A stretch of DNA of 64,000 nucleotides from Yersinia rohdei ATCC 43380 (GCF_000173775.1 NZ_ACCD01000016.1:1-64000); one strand, 5' to 3'; numbered from the stretch's first letter, positions 9,234-21,456 are shown. Numbers and translations: made by a program. Notes: a model not told the origin generated them from the letters alone.

Positions 9234-10957
9234 CGCTCAACAGTTTGAATACCTAAGGTATCCAGGCCTTGTTTCAAGGTTTTTGCTGTCAACATAGCCA
9301 ATTTCAGGCGACTTTGGCGGCTTTCTTCATTTTCTGCATTCAGAATCGGGCAATGTTCGTAGAAGCTGGAGAATAAACCCGCCAGATCATACAGATAAGA
9401 ACACATAACATGCGGTGTTCCTTCACGGGCTACCGTGGTGATGACTTCTTCAAACTGCAACAGGCGGGTTGCCAGCGCCGCTTCACGGTCTTCCGTTATC
9501 ACCAATGGCAATGTCAGGCTGTTTTCATCAATGCCAGCGCGTTTAAACACGGAAACTACACGGGTATAGGCATATTGCATGTAAGGTGCAGTATTTCCAT
9601 CCAGCGCCAGCATATTATCCCAGTCGAAGATATAGTCAGTGGTGCGACTTTTTGATAAATCCGCATATTTCACCGCGCCAATACCCACCGCCTCAACCAC
9701 CTGTTTCAGTTCATCCGCAGGCATATCCGGGTTTTTCTCAGCAATCAGTTTGCCAGCACGTTCAATGGCTTCATCCAATAAATCGGACAGTTTGACGGTG
9801 CCACCGGAGCGGGTTTTAAATGGTTTGCCATCTTTGCCCAACATCATGCCAAACATATGGTGTTCTAGTGGCACGGATTCCGGCACATAACCGGCCTTGC
9901 GCACGATAGTCCAGGCTTGCATTAAATGCTGATGCTGGCGGGTATCGATGTAGTACAGCACTCGGTCTGCACCCAGTGTTTCATAGCGGTATTTGGCACA
10001 AGCAATGTCAGTGGTGGTGTAGAGGTAGCCGCCATCTTTTTTCTGGATAATGACCCCCATTGGCTCGCCGTCTTTATTCTTATATTCATCCAGATAGACA
10101 ACAGTTGCGCCTTCGCTTTCCACCGCCAGACCTTTCGCTTTCAGGTCAGCAACAATGCCGGGCAACATTGAATTATATAAGCTTTCACCCATGACATCAT
10201 CTGTGGTCAGGGTGACATTTAAGCGGTCATAAGCAATTTGATTTTGCGCCATGGTGATATCCACCAATTTGCGCCACATCTGGCGGCAATATTCGTCACC
10301 GCCTTGCAATTTCACCACATAAGCACGGGCACGCTGTGCGAACTCTTCATCTTCGTCATAGGTTTTCTTGGCTTGCTGATAGAAAAGCTCTAAATCAGAT
10401 AACCCCATGTCGCTGGCGTTTTCGTTTTGCATCTTTTCCAAATAGGCAATCAGCATACCAAACTGGGTACCCCAGTCACCGACGTGGTTGGCGCGGATAA
10501 CATTGTGGCCTAAGAACTCTAACGTCCGTACTGCGGCATCACCAATGATAGTTGAGCGCAGGTGACCGACGTGCATCTGCTTGGCCACATTAGGGGCGGA
10601 GTAATCCACCACAATAGTTTGTGGTTCAACGGGAGCAACCCCCAGTTTTGGGGCCGTCAATGCTTGTTCTACTTTGCTGGCAACCCATTGGCGGTCAAGG
10701 AAAATATTGATAAAACCGGGGCCGGCAATCTCAACGTTGCTGGCAATGCCGTCAAGGTCGAGCAGTTCAATGACTTTTTCTGCCAGTTGTCGGGGCTGCA
10801 TGCCAAGTTTTTTGGCAACGGCCATCACGCCGTTAGCTTGATAATCGCCAAATTGAGCTTTGGCAGATTGGCGAACTTGAGCTTCGCTACCTGCTGGAGC
10901 ACCTGCTGCAATCAGCGCCTGGCTGACTTTATCTGAGAGAAGAGCCTGAATATTCAC
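9227..10957 (-). CDS. argS: arginyl-tRNA synthetase
   Basis: A 576-residue class I aminoacyl-tRNA synthetase. The HIGH-type signature reads HVGHLRSTI near residue 130, and the region replacing KMSKS reads [12 protein letters not shown]. The C-terminus ends in VERM as in E. coli (577 residues). The start codon is GTG (complement of 10955-10957), preceded by AAGGTAAC, as I recall for E. coli argS. The stop codon lies inside the fifth unit of an 18-bp tandem repeat. Confidence 0.96.
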   Translation of the reverse strand: MNIQALLSDKVSQALIAAGAPAGSEAQVRQSAKAQFGDYQANGVMAVAKKLGMQPRQLAEKVIELLDLDGIASNVEIAGPGFINIFLDRQWVASKVEQALTAPKLGVAPVEPQTIVVDYSAPNVAKQMHVGHLRSTIIGDAAVRTLEFLGHNVIRANHVGDWGTQFGMLIAYLEKMQNENASDMGLSDLELFYQQAKKTYDEDEEFAQRARAYVVKLQGGDEYCRQMWRKLVDITMAQNQIAYDRLNVTLTTDDVMGESLYNSMLPGIVADLKAKGLAVESEGATVVYLDEYKNKDGEPMGVIIQKKDGGYLYTTTDIACAKYRYETLGADRVLYYIDTRQHQHLMQAWTIVRKAGYVPESVPLEHHMFGMMLGKDGKPFKTRSGGTVKLSDLLDEAIERAGKLIAEKNPDMPADELKQVVEAVGIGAVKYADLSKSRTTDYIFDWDNMLALDGNTAPYMQYAYTRVVSVFKRAGIDENSLTLPLVITEDREAALATRLLQFEEVITTVAREGTPHVMCSYLYDLAGLFSSFYEHCPILNAENEESRQSRLKLAMLTAKTLKQGLDTLGIQTVERM

Positions 10958-11288
10958 CGGGTTACCTTAATTACGCACGAAAGACACTTAAATGACGTAC
11001 AAACGCATTTCTGTGCCAGTTAATTCAAACGGAACCAAAACTGACACCGCATAAGCAGTGAGATGCTCTGGCTGAGCGTTAGTCACAATATGGCAGGATT
11101 TATATCATATTTGACCCTCGGCGTCAGCATTGGGCCTGCGGTTGCTGCTAATCTCTTGCGGGTAAAACCCAACTGGCGATTTTATTAGCAATGTTAAACG
11201 CGACACCATAATAGCGTCAGATTAAATATGGCTGATTAGTGCTAATAACTGTAGATTATGCCCGCCTCACATATATAAGGAAAATGAG
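10958..11288. other. argS-yecM intergenic region, no recognised element
   Basis: This 331-bp divergent interval must contain the promoters of argS and yecM. Apart from ordinary AT-rich stretches and a short GGGTAAAACCC dyad near 11160, I see no operator, repeat or ORF I can support. Confidence 0.5.
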
Positions 11289-11849
11289 ATGAGCAGCCTG
11301 AGTAATATTGCAGAATTACGGGATTTATTAACTGACTTGCCGCGCTTTGAACAGAAATTGGTTATTTTTGCCGCTAAATTAAAATTGGATTTGACGCAAT
11401 TCAGTGCTGATCATATTTCATTACGTTGCCATCAAACTGAAACGGCGCAGCGCTGGCGTCGGGGGTGGCAGCAGTGCGGTAATTTGATGTCCGAATCACA
11501 GATTAATGGGCGACCTATCTGCCTGTTTGATTTAGCGCAACCGCTCACTATTGGCCCTTGGCATATTGATTGTGTTGAATTGCCGTTTCCGGGAAAAACA
11601 CATTACCCTCATGAAGGCTGGGAACATATTGAATTGGTGTTGCCCGGAGACCCAGAAACCCTGCACTTACGTGCTCAAGCCTTATTACCCGCTACATTGC
11701 CAGAGGGATTCTATACCAAGTTTAGTTCCCCGCAGGGAGAGCATGAGCGGCTGGCTAATCCAACGCTGGCGGTAAGTGATGGCGAGATAACCATTAAATT
11801 TCACCCCTATACTTTGCGACAGATAGTTGATAGCGAGCGCAATGCCTAA
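11289..11849 (+). CDS. yecM: VOC-superfamily protein YecM
   Basis: A 186-residue protein matching E. coli YecM, a predicted metal-binding member of the vicinal oxygen chelate fold. Possible ligands are in DHISLRCHQTE (near residue 41), HIDCVELPFPG and GWEHIELVLPG. The enzymatic activity is not known. AAGGAAAATGAG precedes the ATG. It keeps the E. coli neighbourhood between argS and cutC. Confidence 0.9.
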   Translation: MSSLSNIAELRDLLTDLPRFEQKLVIFAAKLKLDLTQFSADHISLRCHQTETAQRWRRGWQQCGNLMSESQINGRPICLFDLAQPLTIGPWHIDCVELPFPGKTHYPHEGWEHIELVLPGDPETLHLRAQALLPATLPEGFYTKFSSPQGEHERLANPTLAVSDGEITIKFHPYTLRQIVDSERNA

Positions 11850-12100
11850 CATATTTGGGTTATTTATTTCAATGCCGACTATCACTTATGGTTATCACTG
11901 TGACTGACATCTACTCATAGAGTCAAAATGAGTGCCATAGTGAATGTCTCAGCATGCGTGATTCACTTTTATTTTAATTTGAGAAGTATATTTAGCATCC
12001 TATTTATTTGTCAGCATGATTACTTTTCATTAATTAATATGCATATAAATAACAAGGATATATGTACTATTGCAGTGGCATCCATCAAGCGGGGGAGATA

Positions 12101-12865
12101 ATGACGATATTGGAAATTTGTTGTTACAGTGTTGATTGTGCGCTGGTAGCAGAAAAGGCAGGAGCCGACCGGATTGAATTATGCTGCGGTCAGTCCGAAG
12201 GGGGCTTAACACCGAGCATTGGTGCATTAATGCAAGCCAGAGAGAAAGTCACTATTCCTGTTCATCCCATTGTGCGGCCTCGTGGTGGTGATTTTTGTTA
12301 CAGTCACAATGACTTCGACATCATTAAAAATGATGTTGCCCGCATCCGGGATATGGGTTTTGCAGGCGTAGTGGTTGGGGTACTGGATGATGGCGGTCAT
12401 ATTGATATGCTGCGGATGCGGGAAATCATGGCGGTCAGCGGCGATATGGCGGTTACCTTCCACCGTGCATTTGATATGTGCCAGAACCCCATGATTGCGC
12501 TACAGCAATTAACCAGTCTGGGCGTGGCGCGGATTTTAACCTCCGGGCAACAGAAAAATGCCGAGTTAGGTTTGGCATTGTTGAAAGATTTAGTGGCTGC
12601 AACCCAGGATAAAGGGCCGGTAATTATGGCCGGTGCGGGTGTTCGCTTGGCGAATATACAAAAATTTATAGATGCTGGGATCCGCGAACTGCACAGTTCG
12701 GCGGGGCGTAACGTGCCGTCAACCATGAAGTATCGCAAAGCGGGTGTCACCATGTGCGCCAACAGTGATGTTGATGAGTTTTCACACTATTGTGTGGATG
12801 CTGATGTGGTTGAAGCGATGAAAAGTTGTTTAAGTATCGCGACTCAATTGCCACAATCTGCATAG
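12101..12865 (+). CDS. cutC: CutC family TIM-barrel protein
   Basis: A 254-residue protein of the CutC family, which has a TIM-barrel fold. It was first described as copper homeostasis, but its direct role in copper handling is doubtful. Conserved blocks are [43 protein letters not shown] and IMAGAGVR. I start at 12101 because GGGGGAGATA lies just upstream and [10 protein letters not shown] aligns with the family; an ATG at 12062 would add 13 unrelated residues. Confidence 0.92.
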   Translation: MTILEICCYSVDCALVAEKAGADRIELCCGQSEGGLTPSIGALMQAREKVTIPVHPIVRPRGGDFCYSHNDFDIIKNDVARIRDMGFAGVVVGVLDDGGHIDMLRMREIMAVSGDMAVTFHRAFDMCQNPMIALQQLTSLGVARILTSGQQKNAELGLALLKDLVAATQDKGPVIMAGAGVRLANIQKFIDAGIRELHSSAGRNVPSTMKYRKAGVTMCANSDVDEFSHYCVDADVVEAMKSCLSIATQLPQSA

Positions 12866-12889
12866 ATTTATGGCCGTGTTGTGAGTATG

Positions 12890-12916
12890 ACCCCGGCACT
12901 CAGTCCGGGGTTTTTT
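12890..12916 (+). terminator. rho-independent terminator of cutC
   Basis: Stem ACCCCGG (12890-12896) with CCGGGGT (12905-12911), an 8-nt loop, then a run of six T. It lies between convergent cutC and cmoB. Confidence 0.85.
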
Positions 12917-12917
12917 A

Positions 12918-14740
<1,823 letters not shown>

Positions 14741-14800
14741 TCACACAGATTAGCGCGCTAAAACGAGGGTTTATAGCCAGAGAGGTGAGGACTGGCATGA

Positions 14801-14819
14801 AGGCGGCAATAAGCCGCCT
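14801..14819 (-). terminator. hairpin downstream of yecN
   Basis: A perfect 7-bp stem, AGGCGGC/GCCGCCT, with a 5-nt loop lies 64 bp past the yecN stop. The U-tract is poor, so it may stabilise the 3' end and not terminate strongly. Confidence 0.45.
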
Positions 14820-14882
14820 GGACTCACTCTGTTCCGACAATGTGGTTTTCACCACCAGCCAGGTAAGATAAAGAAAGGTTTA

Positions 14883-15278
14883 TTAGGTCAGACTGAAAAT
14901 CTGATCCCAAGGCAAATAATAAATATTAGCAATAACCATCAATATTAAAGAAACATAGGTAGCACTCATCCCAGAGCGACGCCAGCGAATTTCGCGATGA
15001 CGTAAACCATAATAGTGCAGCAGACGGCCCACTATTAGCATTAATCCACAAATATGGATCATCCAGGTTTCAGCACCGTTCATTTCCATCATAATGAGCA
15101 AAATGACAGCAATAGGAATATATTCTACGGCATTGCCATGTACGCGGATGGCGGTTTGTAATTCATAAAAACCGCCGTCGCCATAAGCGACTCGATACTG
15201 ATTTCTCAATTTAACTACATCAAATGAAAGCTTGATCAATAACAGTGCGCCCAACACGACATAAAGCGAGCTAACCAT
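14883..15278 (-). CDS. yecN: MAPEG-family membrane protein YecN
   Basis: A 131-residue, four-helix integral membrane protein of the MAPEG family. Conserved blocks are QYRVAYGDGG, AIRVHGNAVEYIPIAVILL and GRLLHYYGLRH. The family includes glutathione-dependent enzymes, but YecN's activity is unknown. I start at MVSSLYVVL (15278), which aligns with E. coli YecN and has a GGAG site about 7 bases upstream; an ATG at 15290 would add four residues. Confidence 0.88.
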   Translation of the reverse strand: MVSSLYVVLGALLLIKLSFDVVKLRNQYRVAYGDGGFYELQTAIRVHGNAVEYIPIAVILLIMMEMNGAETWMIHICGLMLIVGRLLHYYGLRHREIRWRRSGMSATYVSLILMVIANIYYLPWDQIFSLT

Positions 15279-15470
15279 TTTCAACTCCATTGCCCAACCA
15301 TAGACTGGCTGAATAATGATAACCGCCTACTGGTTCACTGTCGCTAGAAAAAAGCGTGGAAGTTCATTTCTTGATATTCAGTTTAGTGTTTAGAAAGATA
15401 AGGTTGCGAATTACGGCTGATATATCTTGGCCAACCTCGCCGTATTAGTACAAAAAACACCCAGACATCA

Positions 15471-16286
15471 TTAAAACAGTGTTTCTTGCTCTGGCCAGTC
15501 GGGTGGTGGAGGAAGGGTGACAATGTGCGTGGCTAATTGTTGCCAGATTTTTTGTGCCTGTTGTGGGGAGTCGCTGTTATCTGGCGTGTGAATGAAAACA
15601 TAAGGTTGGTATTGCTGTTCCCATAATGGCAATTTTTGGAGCCAGGGCGAGAACAGCGCTAAATTATCATCCAACTGGTCGCCACCAATAAAACGCACCA
15701 AAGGTTGCCCACCGGTGACAATAGCATGCACGGGCAGGCGCGGTTTTTTACTTTGTGCGTCTCGAACTGCCGCAGTGAGTGGTTTGGCCGCATGAATAGG
15801 GCGGCTATCCAATACCACGCGATTCACCGAGCGCTGATGTAAGCCCTGATTGAGGGCTAACTCCTCTGGCCCTTTAGCAAAAAACGCCGGGTGGCGGACT
15901 TCTACGCCATAATTGAATCCCGCCGGCAGTTTATCAATAAATTGCCATAACCGGTTGAGTTCATTGGGCCCGAAAGCGGCAGGTAACTGTAACCATAATT
16001 GACCAATACGCGAATGCAACGGAGACAAACATTGATAAAAAGCCTGAAGCTCTTGATCAATGTCACGCAAAGCCGCCTGATGGCTAATAGTGGATGGGAA
16101 TTTAAAACAGAAACGGAAGCTGTCGGGAGTCATATCGCGCCAGCGCTGCACGATTTCCAGCCGAGGTAATGCATAAAAAGTCGTATTGCCTTCAACACAA
16201 CTAAAGTAGCGGCTATAGTCAGCCAAGTCCTTGATACCCAGCCGGTTCCAGGTTGGGTGTTGCCACTGCGGCAGTCCTATATACAT
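15471..16286 (-). CDS. yecE: DUF72 protein YecE
   Basis: A 271-residue DUF72 protein with a TIM-barrel-like fold and unknown function. Family blocks are GLPQWQHPTW at the N-terminus, YSRYFSCVEGNTTFYALP, RFCFKFPSTISH and YVFIHTPDNSDSP. Its ribosome-binding region is an exact 13-bp tandem duplication (16288-16313 on the plus strand), giving two AAGAAGGG copies upstream of the ATG. An ERIC element lies just beyond. Confidence 0.88.
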   Translation of the reverse strand: MYIGLPQWQHPTWNRLGIKDLADYSRYFSCVEGNTTFYALPRLEIVQRWRDMTPDSFRFCFKFPSTISHQAALRDIDQELQAFYQCLSPLHSRIGQLWLQLPAAFGPNELNRLWQFIDKLPAGFNYGVEVRHPAFFAKGPEELALNQGLHQRSVNRVVLDSRPIHAAKPLTAAVRDAQSKKPRLPVHAIVTGGQPLVRFIGGDQLDDNLALFSPWLQKLPLWEQQYQPYVFIHTPDNSDSPQQAQKIWQQLATHIVTLPPPPDWPEQETLF

Positions 16287-16287
16287 G

Positions 16288-16313
16288 TTTTCCCTTCTTA
16301 TTTTCCCTTCTTA
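16288..16313. repeat. 13-bp tandem duplication of the yecE ribosome-binding region
   Basis: TTTTCCCTTCTTA occurs twice head-to-tail (16288-16300 and 16301-16313). On the coding strand of yecE each copy supplies an AAGAAGGGAAAA Shine-Dalgarno-like sequence, the nearer one 5-6 bases from the ATG. Confidence 0.85.
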
Positions 16314-16316
16314 TTT

Positions 16317-16430
16317 GGCTCTACAGCGTTGTTGGCTGCATTCACTCACCCGAATCACTGACTTATGTCAGCTCATCGGGATTTACTCATTTTGCCGCCT
16401 GGCTGTAAAACCAACTAATTTGGGTAAATA
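16317..16430. repeat. ERIC element
   Basis: An enterobacterial repetitive intergenic consensus element lies between yecE and yecD. The hallmark core is present: GTTGGCTGCATTCACTCACC, then CGAATCACTGACTTATGTCA and GCTCATCGGGATTTACTCAT, forming the central hairpin (CCCGA...TCGGG), followed by TTTGCCGCCTGGCTG. The right end near AATTTGGGTA resembles the usual terminal repeat. Boundaries are approximate. Confidence 0.85.
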
Positions 16431-16482
16431 CAGTTTTTGATGCAAGGCGTTGTTGGCGGTATTTACTTTGCCGGATTGATGG

Positions 16483-17058
16483 TCACTCGGCCAGTGCGGC
16501 AATAATTTCGGCACTGCTGCGCACGCGGGATATCCTTGGGAAGATATTTTTGACCGCGAATTGCTGCATTTCGGTGCTGCCCGTGCTGCAACCATCTTCG
16601 GCAATCACTAACTCATAACCGTGTTCCCATGCTGCGCGGGCTGTGGACTCGACACCAATATTAGTGGAAATTCCGGCCAATACGATGGTTTTAATACCGC
16701 GCCGACGCAGTTGCAAATCTAAATCCGTACCGTAAAAAGCACCCCACTGATGTTTTACCACTTTAATATCTTGATCTGTTACGGCCAGTTGCTCAGGGAA
16801 CGTCCACCAGGAATCAGGCAAACCGTCCGCAGGTGGGGGGCTTGGCTGGTCAACGGGTTGTTTAAGTGCCTCGGCGAATGTATCAGACCACCCTACACGC
16901 ACGAAAACCACGGGGGCGGCAAGCTGGCGGAAGGCGGCTGCCAGACGTGCGTTGGTTGCGATAACCTGCTCGGCACTGTAAGGGCTTTTAGCATAGGGGA
17001 GAATCCCTTGCTGCAAATCAATCAGTACCAGAGCGGTGGTTTTTGCATCAAGTTTCAT
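16483..17058 (-). CDS. yecD: isochorismatase-like hydrolase YecD
   Basis: A 191-residue isochorismatase-fold protein. The family Asp ([13 protein letters not shown]) and Lys ([12 protein letters not shown]) are visible. The usual nucleophilic Cys position reads [10 protein letters not shown], with Gly instead of Cys; E. coli YecD has the same change, so it is probably not a classical cysteine hydrolase. I start at MKLDAKTTA (17058), with GAGG upstream. The substrate is unknown. Confidence 0.9.
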   Translation of the reverse strand: MKLDAKTTALVLIDLQQGILPYAKSPYSAEQVIATNARLAAAFRQLAAPVVFVRVGWSDTFAEALKQPVDQPSPPPADGLPDSWWTFPEQLAVTDQDIKVVKHQWGAFYGTDLDLQLRRRGIKTIVLAGISTNIGVESTARAAWEHGYELVIAEDGCSTGSTEMQQFAVKNIFPRISRVRSSAEIIAALAE

Positions 17059-17230
17059 GATGTTGTGCCTCAATATCATATGAGAAAACTGGAACGAAAG
17101 GGTTAAGCTGCTGACCAGTTTATGCCAACATATGTTACTGGGTAGTCCCCGTGGGGGGATAAATTTGTTAAATGATGTGTTAAAACATCACGGAAAGGGA
17201 TTTTGTCATACCTGAGCTGTGCGTTCGCTC

Positions 17231-17259
17231 TTATCTATGCGACGAATTTCCTTTATAAT
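17231..17259 (+). promoter_or_regulatory. candidate sigma-70 promoter of aspS
   Basis: TTATCT (17231-17236), a 17-bp spacer and a perfect TATAAT (17254-17259). If used, it leaves an untranslated leader of about 350 nt before aspS, which contains a strong hairpin at 17561-17600. Confidence 0.45.
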
Positions 17260-17265
17260 GGCCCC

Positions 17266-17615
17266 CTTTTTTCCACACTCTTTAATCCAAAATATCGCTG
17301 CCGCTGTTGGACTTTTTTTGGATAAAATAGAGCGTGTAGCGCTTGCAACCCTCAATTCGAGTAATTGCAGAATTTTTCTGACGCGCCACTGACGTAATGT
17401 CCTGCGTGTCATCAACTGGCGTTATCGAAATTTATCGCTGCGATCTGCTTATCATGGCAAAACACGGCAAAGTACGAATAGGTACGCGATAGATTTCAAC
17501 GCGGGTAAGAGTAAACCAGACAATAGTAGCTGAGACTCAAGTAAGGGTTTATCAGAAAACAGCCGCACGGACAGTGCATAGCGCGTGCGGCATCGGCTGA
17601 GTAAAAGGATATTGT
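17266..17615 (+). other. long aspS leader region with a GC-rich hairpin
   Basis: No ORF I can support lies here. The stem CCGCACG (about 17563-17569) with CGTGCGG (about 17584-17590), extended by flanking CAG/CTG pairs, sits just ahead of the aspS ribosome site AAAAGGATATTGT. It is not followed by a U-tract, so it is not a terminator. Confidence 0.45.
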
Positions 17616-19412
17616 ATGCGTACTGAATATTGCGGGCAGTTGAACCTGTCCCATGTGGGTCAAGAAGTGACACTTTGTGGCTGGGTTAACCGTCGTCGTG
17701 ACTTAGGTGGCCTGATTTTTATTGATATGCGCGATCGCGAAGGTATCGTTCAGGTCTTCTTCGATCCAGACCATAAAGCCGCTTATGAACAAGCTTCTGA
17801 GCTGCGCAATGAGTTCTGTATTCAGATTACGGGGACTGTGCGCGCACGTCCTGATAGCCAAATTAATAAAGATATGTCGACCGGTGAAGTAGAAATCTTT
17901 GCTAACACGTTGAATATTATCAACCGTTCTGAACCATTGCCTCTGGATTCTAATCAGACCAACAGCGAAGAGCAGCGCCTGAAATATCGCTATCTGGATC
18001 TGCGTCGCCCTGAAATGGCCGACCGTCTGAAAACCCGCGCCAAAATTACCAGCTTTGTACGCCGCTTTATGGACAGCCACGGTTTCCTTGATATTGAAAC
18101 GCCAATGCTGACCAAAGCGACCCCTGAAGGTGCGCGTGATTACCTGGTACCAAGCCGCGTACATAAAGGCAAGTTTTATGCATTGCCACAGTCACCGCAG
18201 CTGTTTAAACAATTGCTGATGATGTCTGGTTTTGACCGCTACTATCAGATTGTAAAATGCTTCCGTGATGAAGATTTACGTGCTGACCGCCAACCAGAAT
18301 TTACTCAAATCGATGTTGAAACCTCTTTCATGACCGCCGATCAAGTGCGTGAAGTGATGGAGAAACTGGTGCGCGAATTATGGCAGGAAACCAAAGGCAT
18401 TGATCTGGGTGATTTCCCGGTAATGACGTTTGCTGAAGCTATGCGTCGCTACGGTTCCGATAAACCAGATTTGCGCAACCCGCTGGAACTGGTAGATGTT
18501 GCGGATCTGGTCAAAGATGTTGAGTTTAAAGTCTTTTCTGGCCCCGCTAATGATGCCAAAGGCCGAGTTGCCGCCTTGCGTGTCCCGGGTGGCGCACAGC
18601 TGACCCGTAAAATAATTGACGAATACGGTCAGTTTGTCAGCATCTATGGTGCTAAAGGTTTGGCATGGTTGAAAGTGAATGACCGTGCTGCGGGTATGGA
18701 GGGCGTGCAAAGCCCAATCGCAAAATTCCTCAGTGCAGAGGTGCTGGACGCTATTTTGACCCGCACTCAGGCAGAAAGTGGCGATATCCTGTTCTTTGGT
18801 GCTGATAGCTACAAAATCGTCACCGACGCGATGGGCGCACTGCGTCTGAAAGTGGGCCGTGACCTGCAACTGACTCAGTTGGGTACATGGGCACCACTGT
18901 GGGTTGTCGACTTCCCGATGTTTGAAGATGACAGCGAAGGTGGCCTGACGGCTATGCACCATCCGTTCACTGCGCCTAAAGATATGAGCCCGGAACAGTT
19001 GGCCGCAGCACCAACTACCGCTATCGCCAATGCTTACGATATGGTCATCAACGGCTACGAAGTGGGCGGCGGTTCAGTGCGTATTCACCGCACTGAGATG
19101 CAGCAGCAAGTGTTTGGTATTCTGGGTATTAATGAGCACGAACAGCGTGAGAAATTTGGCTTCCTGCTGGATGCATTGAAATACGGCACACCGCCACACG
19201 CGGGCTTGGCTTTTGGTCTGGATCGCCTGGTTATGTTGCTGACCGGCACTGATAACATCCGTGATGTAATTGCTTTCCCGAAAACCACGGCCGCCGCTTG
19301 TCTGATGACTGACGCCCCAAGTTTTGCTAACCCTGCATCTTTGCAAGAATTGTCTATCAGCGTTGTGGCAAAGAAAGCAGCAACTGATGGCGCGGAAGCA
19401 GAGAATCAGTAA
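17616..19412 (+). CDS. aspS: aspartyl-tRNA synthetase
   Basis: A 598-residue class II synthetase of the bacterial type. The OB-fold anticodon domain ([19 protein letters not shown]) comes first, then motif 2 ([20 protein letters not shown]) and motif 3 ([15 protein letters not shown]) near the C-terminus; the GAD insert lies between about residues 290 and 420. AAAGGATATTGT precedes the ATG. Its stop codon overlaps the nudB start in TAATG. Confidence 0.97.
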   Translation: MRTEYCGQLNLSHVGQEVTLCGWVNRRRDLGGLIFIDMRDREGIVQVFFDPDHKAAYEQASELRNEFCIQITGTVRARPDSQINKDMSTGEVEIFANTLNIINRSEPLPLDSNQTNSEEQRLKYRYLDLRRPEMADRLKTRAKITSFVRRFMDSHGFLDIETPMLTKATPEGARDYLVPSRVHKGKFYALPQSPQLFKQLLMMSGFDRYYQIVKCFRDEDLRADRQPEFTQIDVETSFMTADQVREVMEKLVRELWQETKGIDLGDFPVMTFAEAMRRYGSDKPDLRNPLELVDVADLVKDVEFKVFSGPANDAKGRVAALRVPGGAQLTRKIIDEYGQFVSIYGAKGLAWLKVNDRAAGMEGVQSPIAKFLSAEVLDAILTRTQAESGDILFFGADSYKIVTDAMGALRLKVGRDLQLTQLGTWAPLWVVDFPMFEDDSEGGLTAMHHPFTAPKDMSPEQLAAAPTTAIANAYDMVINGYEVGGGSVRIHRTEMQQQVFGILGINEHEQREKFGFLLDALKYGTPPHAGLAFGLDRLVMLLTGTDNIRDVIAFPKTTAAACLMTDAPSFANPASLQELSISVVAKKAATDGAEAENQ

Positions 19413-19855
19413 TGAATTATAAACGCCCCGAATCGATACTGGCGGTTATCTACGCCAGAAAAAGTGGTCGGGTGCTGATGTTGCAACGGCGTGATGACCC
19501 TGATTTTTGGCAGTCGGTGACTGGCAGTCTGGAAGAGGGAGAAAGCCCGTTGCAAACCGCACAGCGTGAAGTAAAGGAAGAGGTCGGCATTGACATACTG
19601 GGTGAAAATCTGGTGTTACTTGACTGCCAGCGCTGTGTGGACTTTGAAATCTTTGTTCATTTTCGCCATCGTTATGCGCCGGGCGTAACGCACAACAAAG
19701 AACATTGGTTCTGTTTGGCGTTACCCGAAGAGCGGGACGTGGTGTTGACTGAACATCTTGCTTACCAGTGGGTAGATGCTGCGGATGCCGCAGCATTAAC
19801 TAAGTCCTGGAGTAATCAGCAAGCGATTGAAGAATTTGTTATTTATTCAGTCTAA
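19412..19855 (+). CDS. nudB: dihydroneopterin triphosphate diphosphatase NudB
   Basis: A 147-residue Nudix hydrolase that removes pyrophosphate from dihydroneopterin triphosphate in folate synthesis. The Nudix box is intact: GSLEEGESPLQTAQREVKEE followed by VGI, near residues 37-59. The start codon overlaps the aspS stop (TAATG), which indicates coupled translation. yebC follows 22 bp after the stop. Confidence 0.95.
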   Translation: MNYKRPESILAVIYARKSGRVLMLQRRDDPDFWQSVTGSLEEGESPLQTAQREVKEEVGIDILGENLVLLDCQRCVDFEIFVHFRHRYAPGVTHNKEHWFCLALPEERDVVLTEHLAYQWVDAADAAALTKSWSNQQAIEEFVIYSV

Positions 19856-19877
19856 TTAGACTATTTTGGAGATTCTT

Positions 19878-20621
19878 ATGGCAGGTCATAGTAAATGGGC
19901 CAACACAAAACACCGCAAAGCAGCACAGGATGCCAAGCGCGGTAAGATTTTTACTAAAATCATCCGTGAATTGGTGACCGCAGCCCGTTTGGGTGGCGGT
20001 GATCCGGGGGCCAACCCACGTCTGCGTGCGGCTATCGATAAAGCGCTGTCGAATAACATGACTCGCGATACCCTAAACCGCGCTATTGCTCGTGGTGTTG
20101 GTGGTGATGAAGATAACAATATGGAAACAATCATCTATGAAGGCTATGGTCCAGGCGGCACTGCCGTGATGGTCGAATGCCTAAGTGATAATCGTAACCG
20201 TACTGTATCTGAAGTTCGTCATGCATTTACCAAAACGGGCGGTAATCTGGGAACTGATGGCTCTGTTTCGTATCTGTTCACCAAAAAAGGCGTTATTTCT
20301 TATGCACCTGGCTTGGAAGAAGATGCGGTGATGGATGCGGCGTTGGAAGCAGGTGCCGATGATATCGTGGTCTACGACGACGGTGCTATTGACGTGTTTA
20401 CTGCCTGGGAATCTCTGGGAGCCGTGAAAGATGCACTGGATGCTACTGGTTTGGTGGCAGAAGGCGCTGAAGTTGCTCTCATTCCATCAACCAAAGCGGA
20501 TCTGGATGCAGAAACTGCACCAAAACTGCTGCGCTTGATTGATATGTTAGAAGATTCTGATGATGTGCAAGAGGTTTACCATAATGGTGAAATCTCTGAT
20601 GAAGTGGCAGCAACGCTGTAA
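19878..20621 (+). CDS. yebC: YebC/PmpR-family regulatory protein
   Basis: A 247-residue protein of the YebC/TACO1 family with the signature start [20 protein letters not shown]. Members bind DNA or ribosomes; YebC-type proteins have been tied to transcriptional control and to translation of proline-rich stretches. I start at 19878 (MAGHSKW) after TTTTGGAGATTCTT; an upstream ATG would add four residues. The acidic C-terminal half ([19 protein letters not shown]) is typical. Confidence 0.95.
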   Translation: MAGHSKWANTKHRKAAQDAKRGKIFTKIIRELVTAARLGGGDPGANPRLRAAIDKALSNNMTRDTLNRAIARGVGGDEDNNMETIIYEGYGPGGTAVMVECLSDNRNRTVSEVRHAFTKTGGNLGTDGSVSYLFTKKGVISYAPGLEEDAVMDAALEAGADDIVVYDDGAIDVFTAWESLGAVKDALDATGLVAEGAEVALIPSTKADLDAETAPKLLRLIDMLEDSDDVQEVYHNGEISDEVAATL

Positions 20622-20717
20622 GTCATCACATATTTATCTGACTCTTTTAGGGTATCTGCAATCCACTCTGGCCGCATTGGTGGCCAGGGCTTTTGAAGTA
20701 AAAAGGTAATAGCGGGT

Positions 20718-21239
20718 ATGGCGATCGTATTAGGTATCGACCCCGGTTCGCGTGTCACCGGATATGGCGTTATCCACCAGCAAGGTCGTCAACTTACCTA
20801 TCTGGGCAGCGGTTGTATCCGTACTGTCGTTGACGATATGCCAACGCGCCTGAAGTTAATTTATGCCGGTGTGACGGAAATTATCACCCAGTTTCAGCCC
20901 GATTTTTTTGCAATCGAGCAAGTCTTTATGGCGAAAAACCCGGATTCAGCCTTAAAACTGGGGCAGGCACGGGGTGCCGCAATTGTTGCTGCGGTAAATC
21001 TGAATTTGCCAGTTTCCGAATACGCCGCTCGTCAGGTTAAACAGACTGTCGTAGGAACAGGAGCGGCTGAAAAAAGTCAGGTTCAACATATGGTGCGTTC
21101 ATTGTTGAAGTTACCTGCGAATCCTCAAGCGGATGCCGCCGATGCCTTGGCTATTGCGATTACGCATTGCCATCTTAGTCAAAATACGGTGCGATTAGGT
21201 AATAGCCAGTTGGTTATGGCGCGTGGTCGCTTGCGTTAA
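20718..21239 (+). CDS. ruvC: Holliday junction endonuclease RuvC
   Basis: A 173-residue resolvase that cuts Holliday junctions brought by RuvAB. The RNase H-like acidic residues are visible: Asp7 in [12 protein letters not shown], Glu in [13 protein letters not shown] (near 66), and the C-terminal Asp pair in [14 protein letters not shown] (near 138-141). A short GC-rich hairpin lies at 20668-20687 upstream. It is separated from ruvA by 283 bp holding a repeat and a LexA box. Confidence 0.96.
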   Translation: MAIVLGIDPGSRVTGYGVIHQQGRQLTYLGSGCIRTVVDDMPTRLKLIYAGVTEIITQFQPDFFAIEQVFMAKNPDSALKLGQARGAAIVAAVNLNLPVSEYAARQVKQTVVGTGAAEKSQVQHMVRSLLKLPANPQADAADALAIAITHCHLSQNTVRLGNSQLVMARGRLR

Positions 21240-21343
21240 TTTTGCACCAAGGCGCACTAAGGTACACTAGGGCAATAAAAGGTAAATTAATCGCAGAGGG
21301 CGGGCGACTGATGACAAACCGGTGTTAACAGGTTCCGAATCAG

Positions 21344-21413
21344 TCGGGGCGACGGCACAGATGACGACTCTGGCGGCTTGTGCCATTACGGCCCATTCGT
21401 CACATTTCCCCTC
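21344..21413. repeat. dispersed palindromic repeat, copy C
   Basis: About 70 bp starting TCGGGGCGACGGCACAGATG and ending CATTCGTCACATTTCCCC, related to the copies at 9053-9119 and 36854-36925. It lies between ruvC and the ruvA LexA box. The inner arm is less well kept (GGCGGCTTGTGCC). Confidence 0.65.
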
Positions 21414-21436
21414 CAAACAACTTCACTAACCGCGTT

Positions 21437-21456
21437 AACTGGATATCCATCCAGCT
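21437..21456 (+). promoter_or_regulatory. LexA operator (SOS box) of ruvAB
   Basis: AACTGGATATCCATCCAGCT matches the LexA pattern CTG-N10-CAG as CTGGATATCCATCCAG (21439-21454), almost the same as the E. coli ruvA SOS box recalled from memory. A -10-like TATGCT/CTATAA follows within 15 bp, so LexA would block the ruvAB promoter until DNA damage. Confidence 0.85.

Noticed and set aside
17307-17328. Alternative aspS promoter TTGGAC...TAAAAT
   Set aside because: The spacer is only 10 bp, too short for sigma-70.
17703-18962. Two long minus-strand frames (17703-18164, 18378-18962)
   Set aside because: Both are antisense to the well-supported aspS and have no family features.
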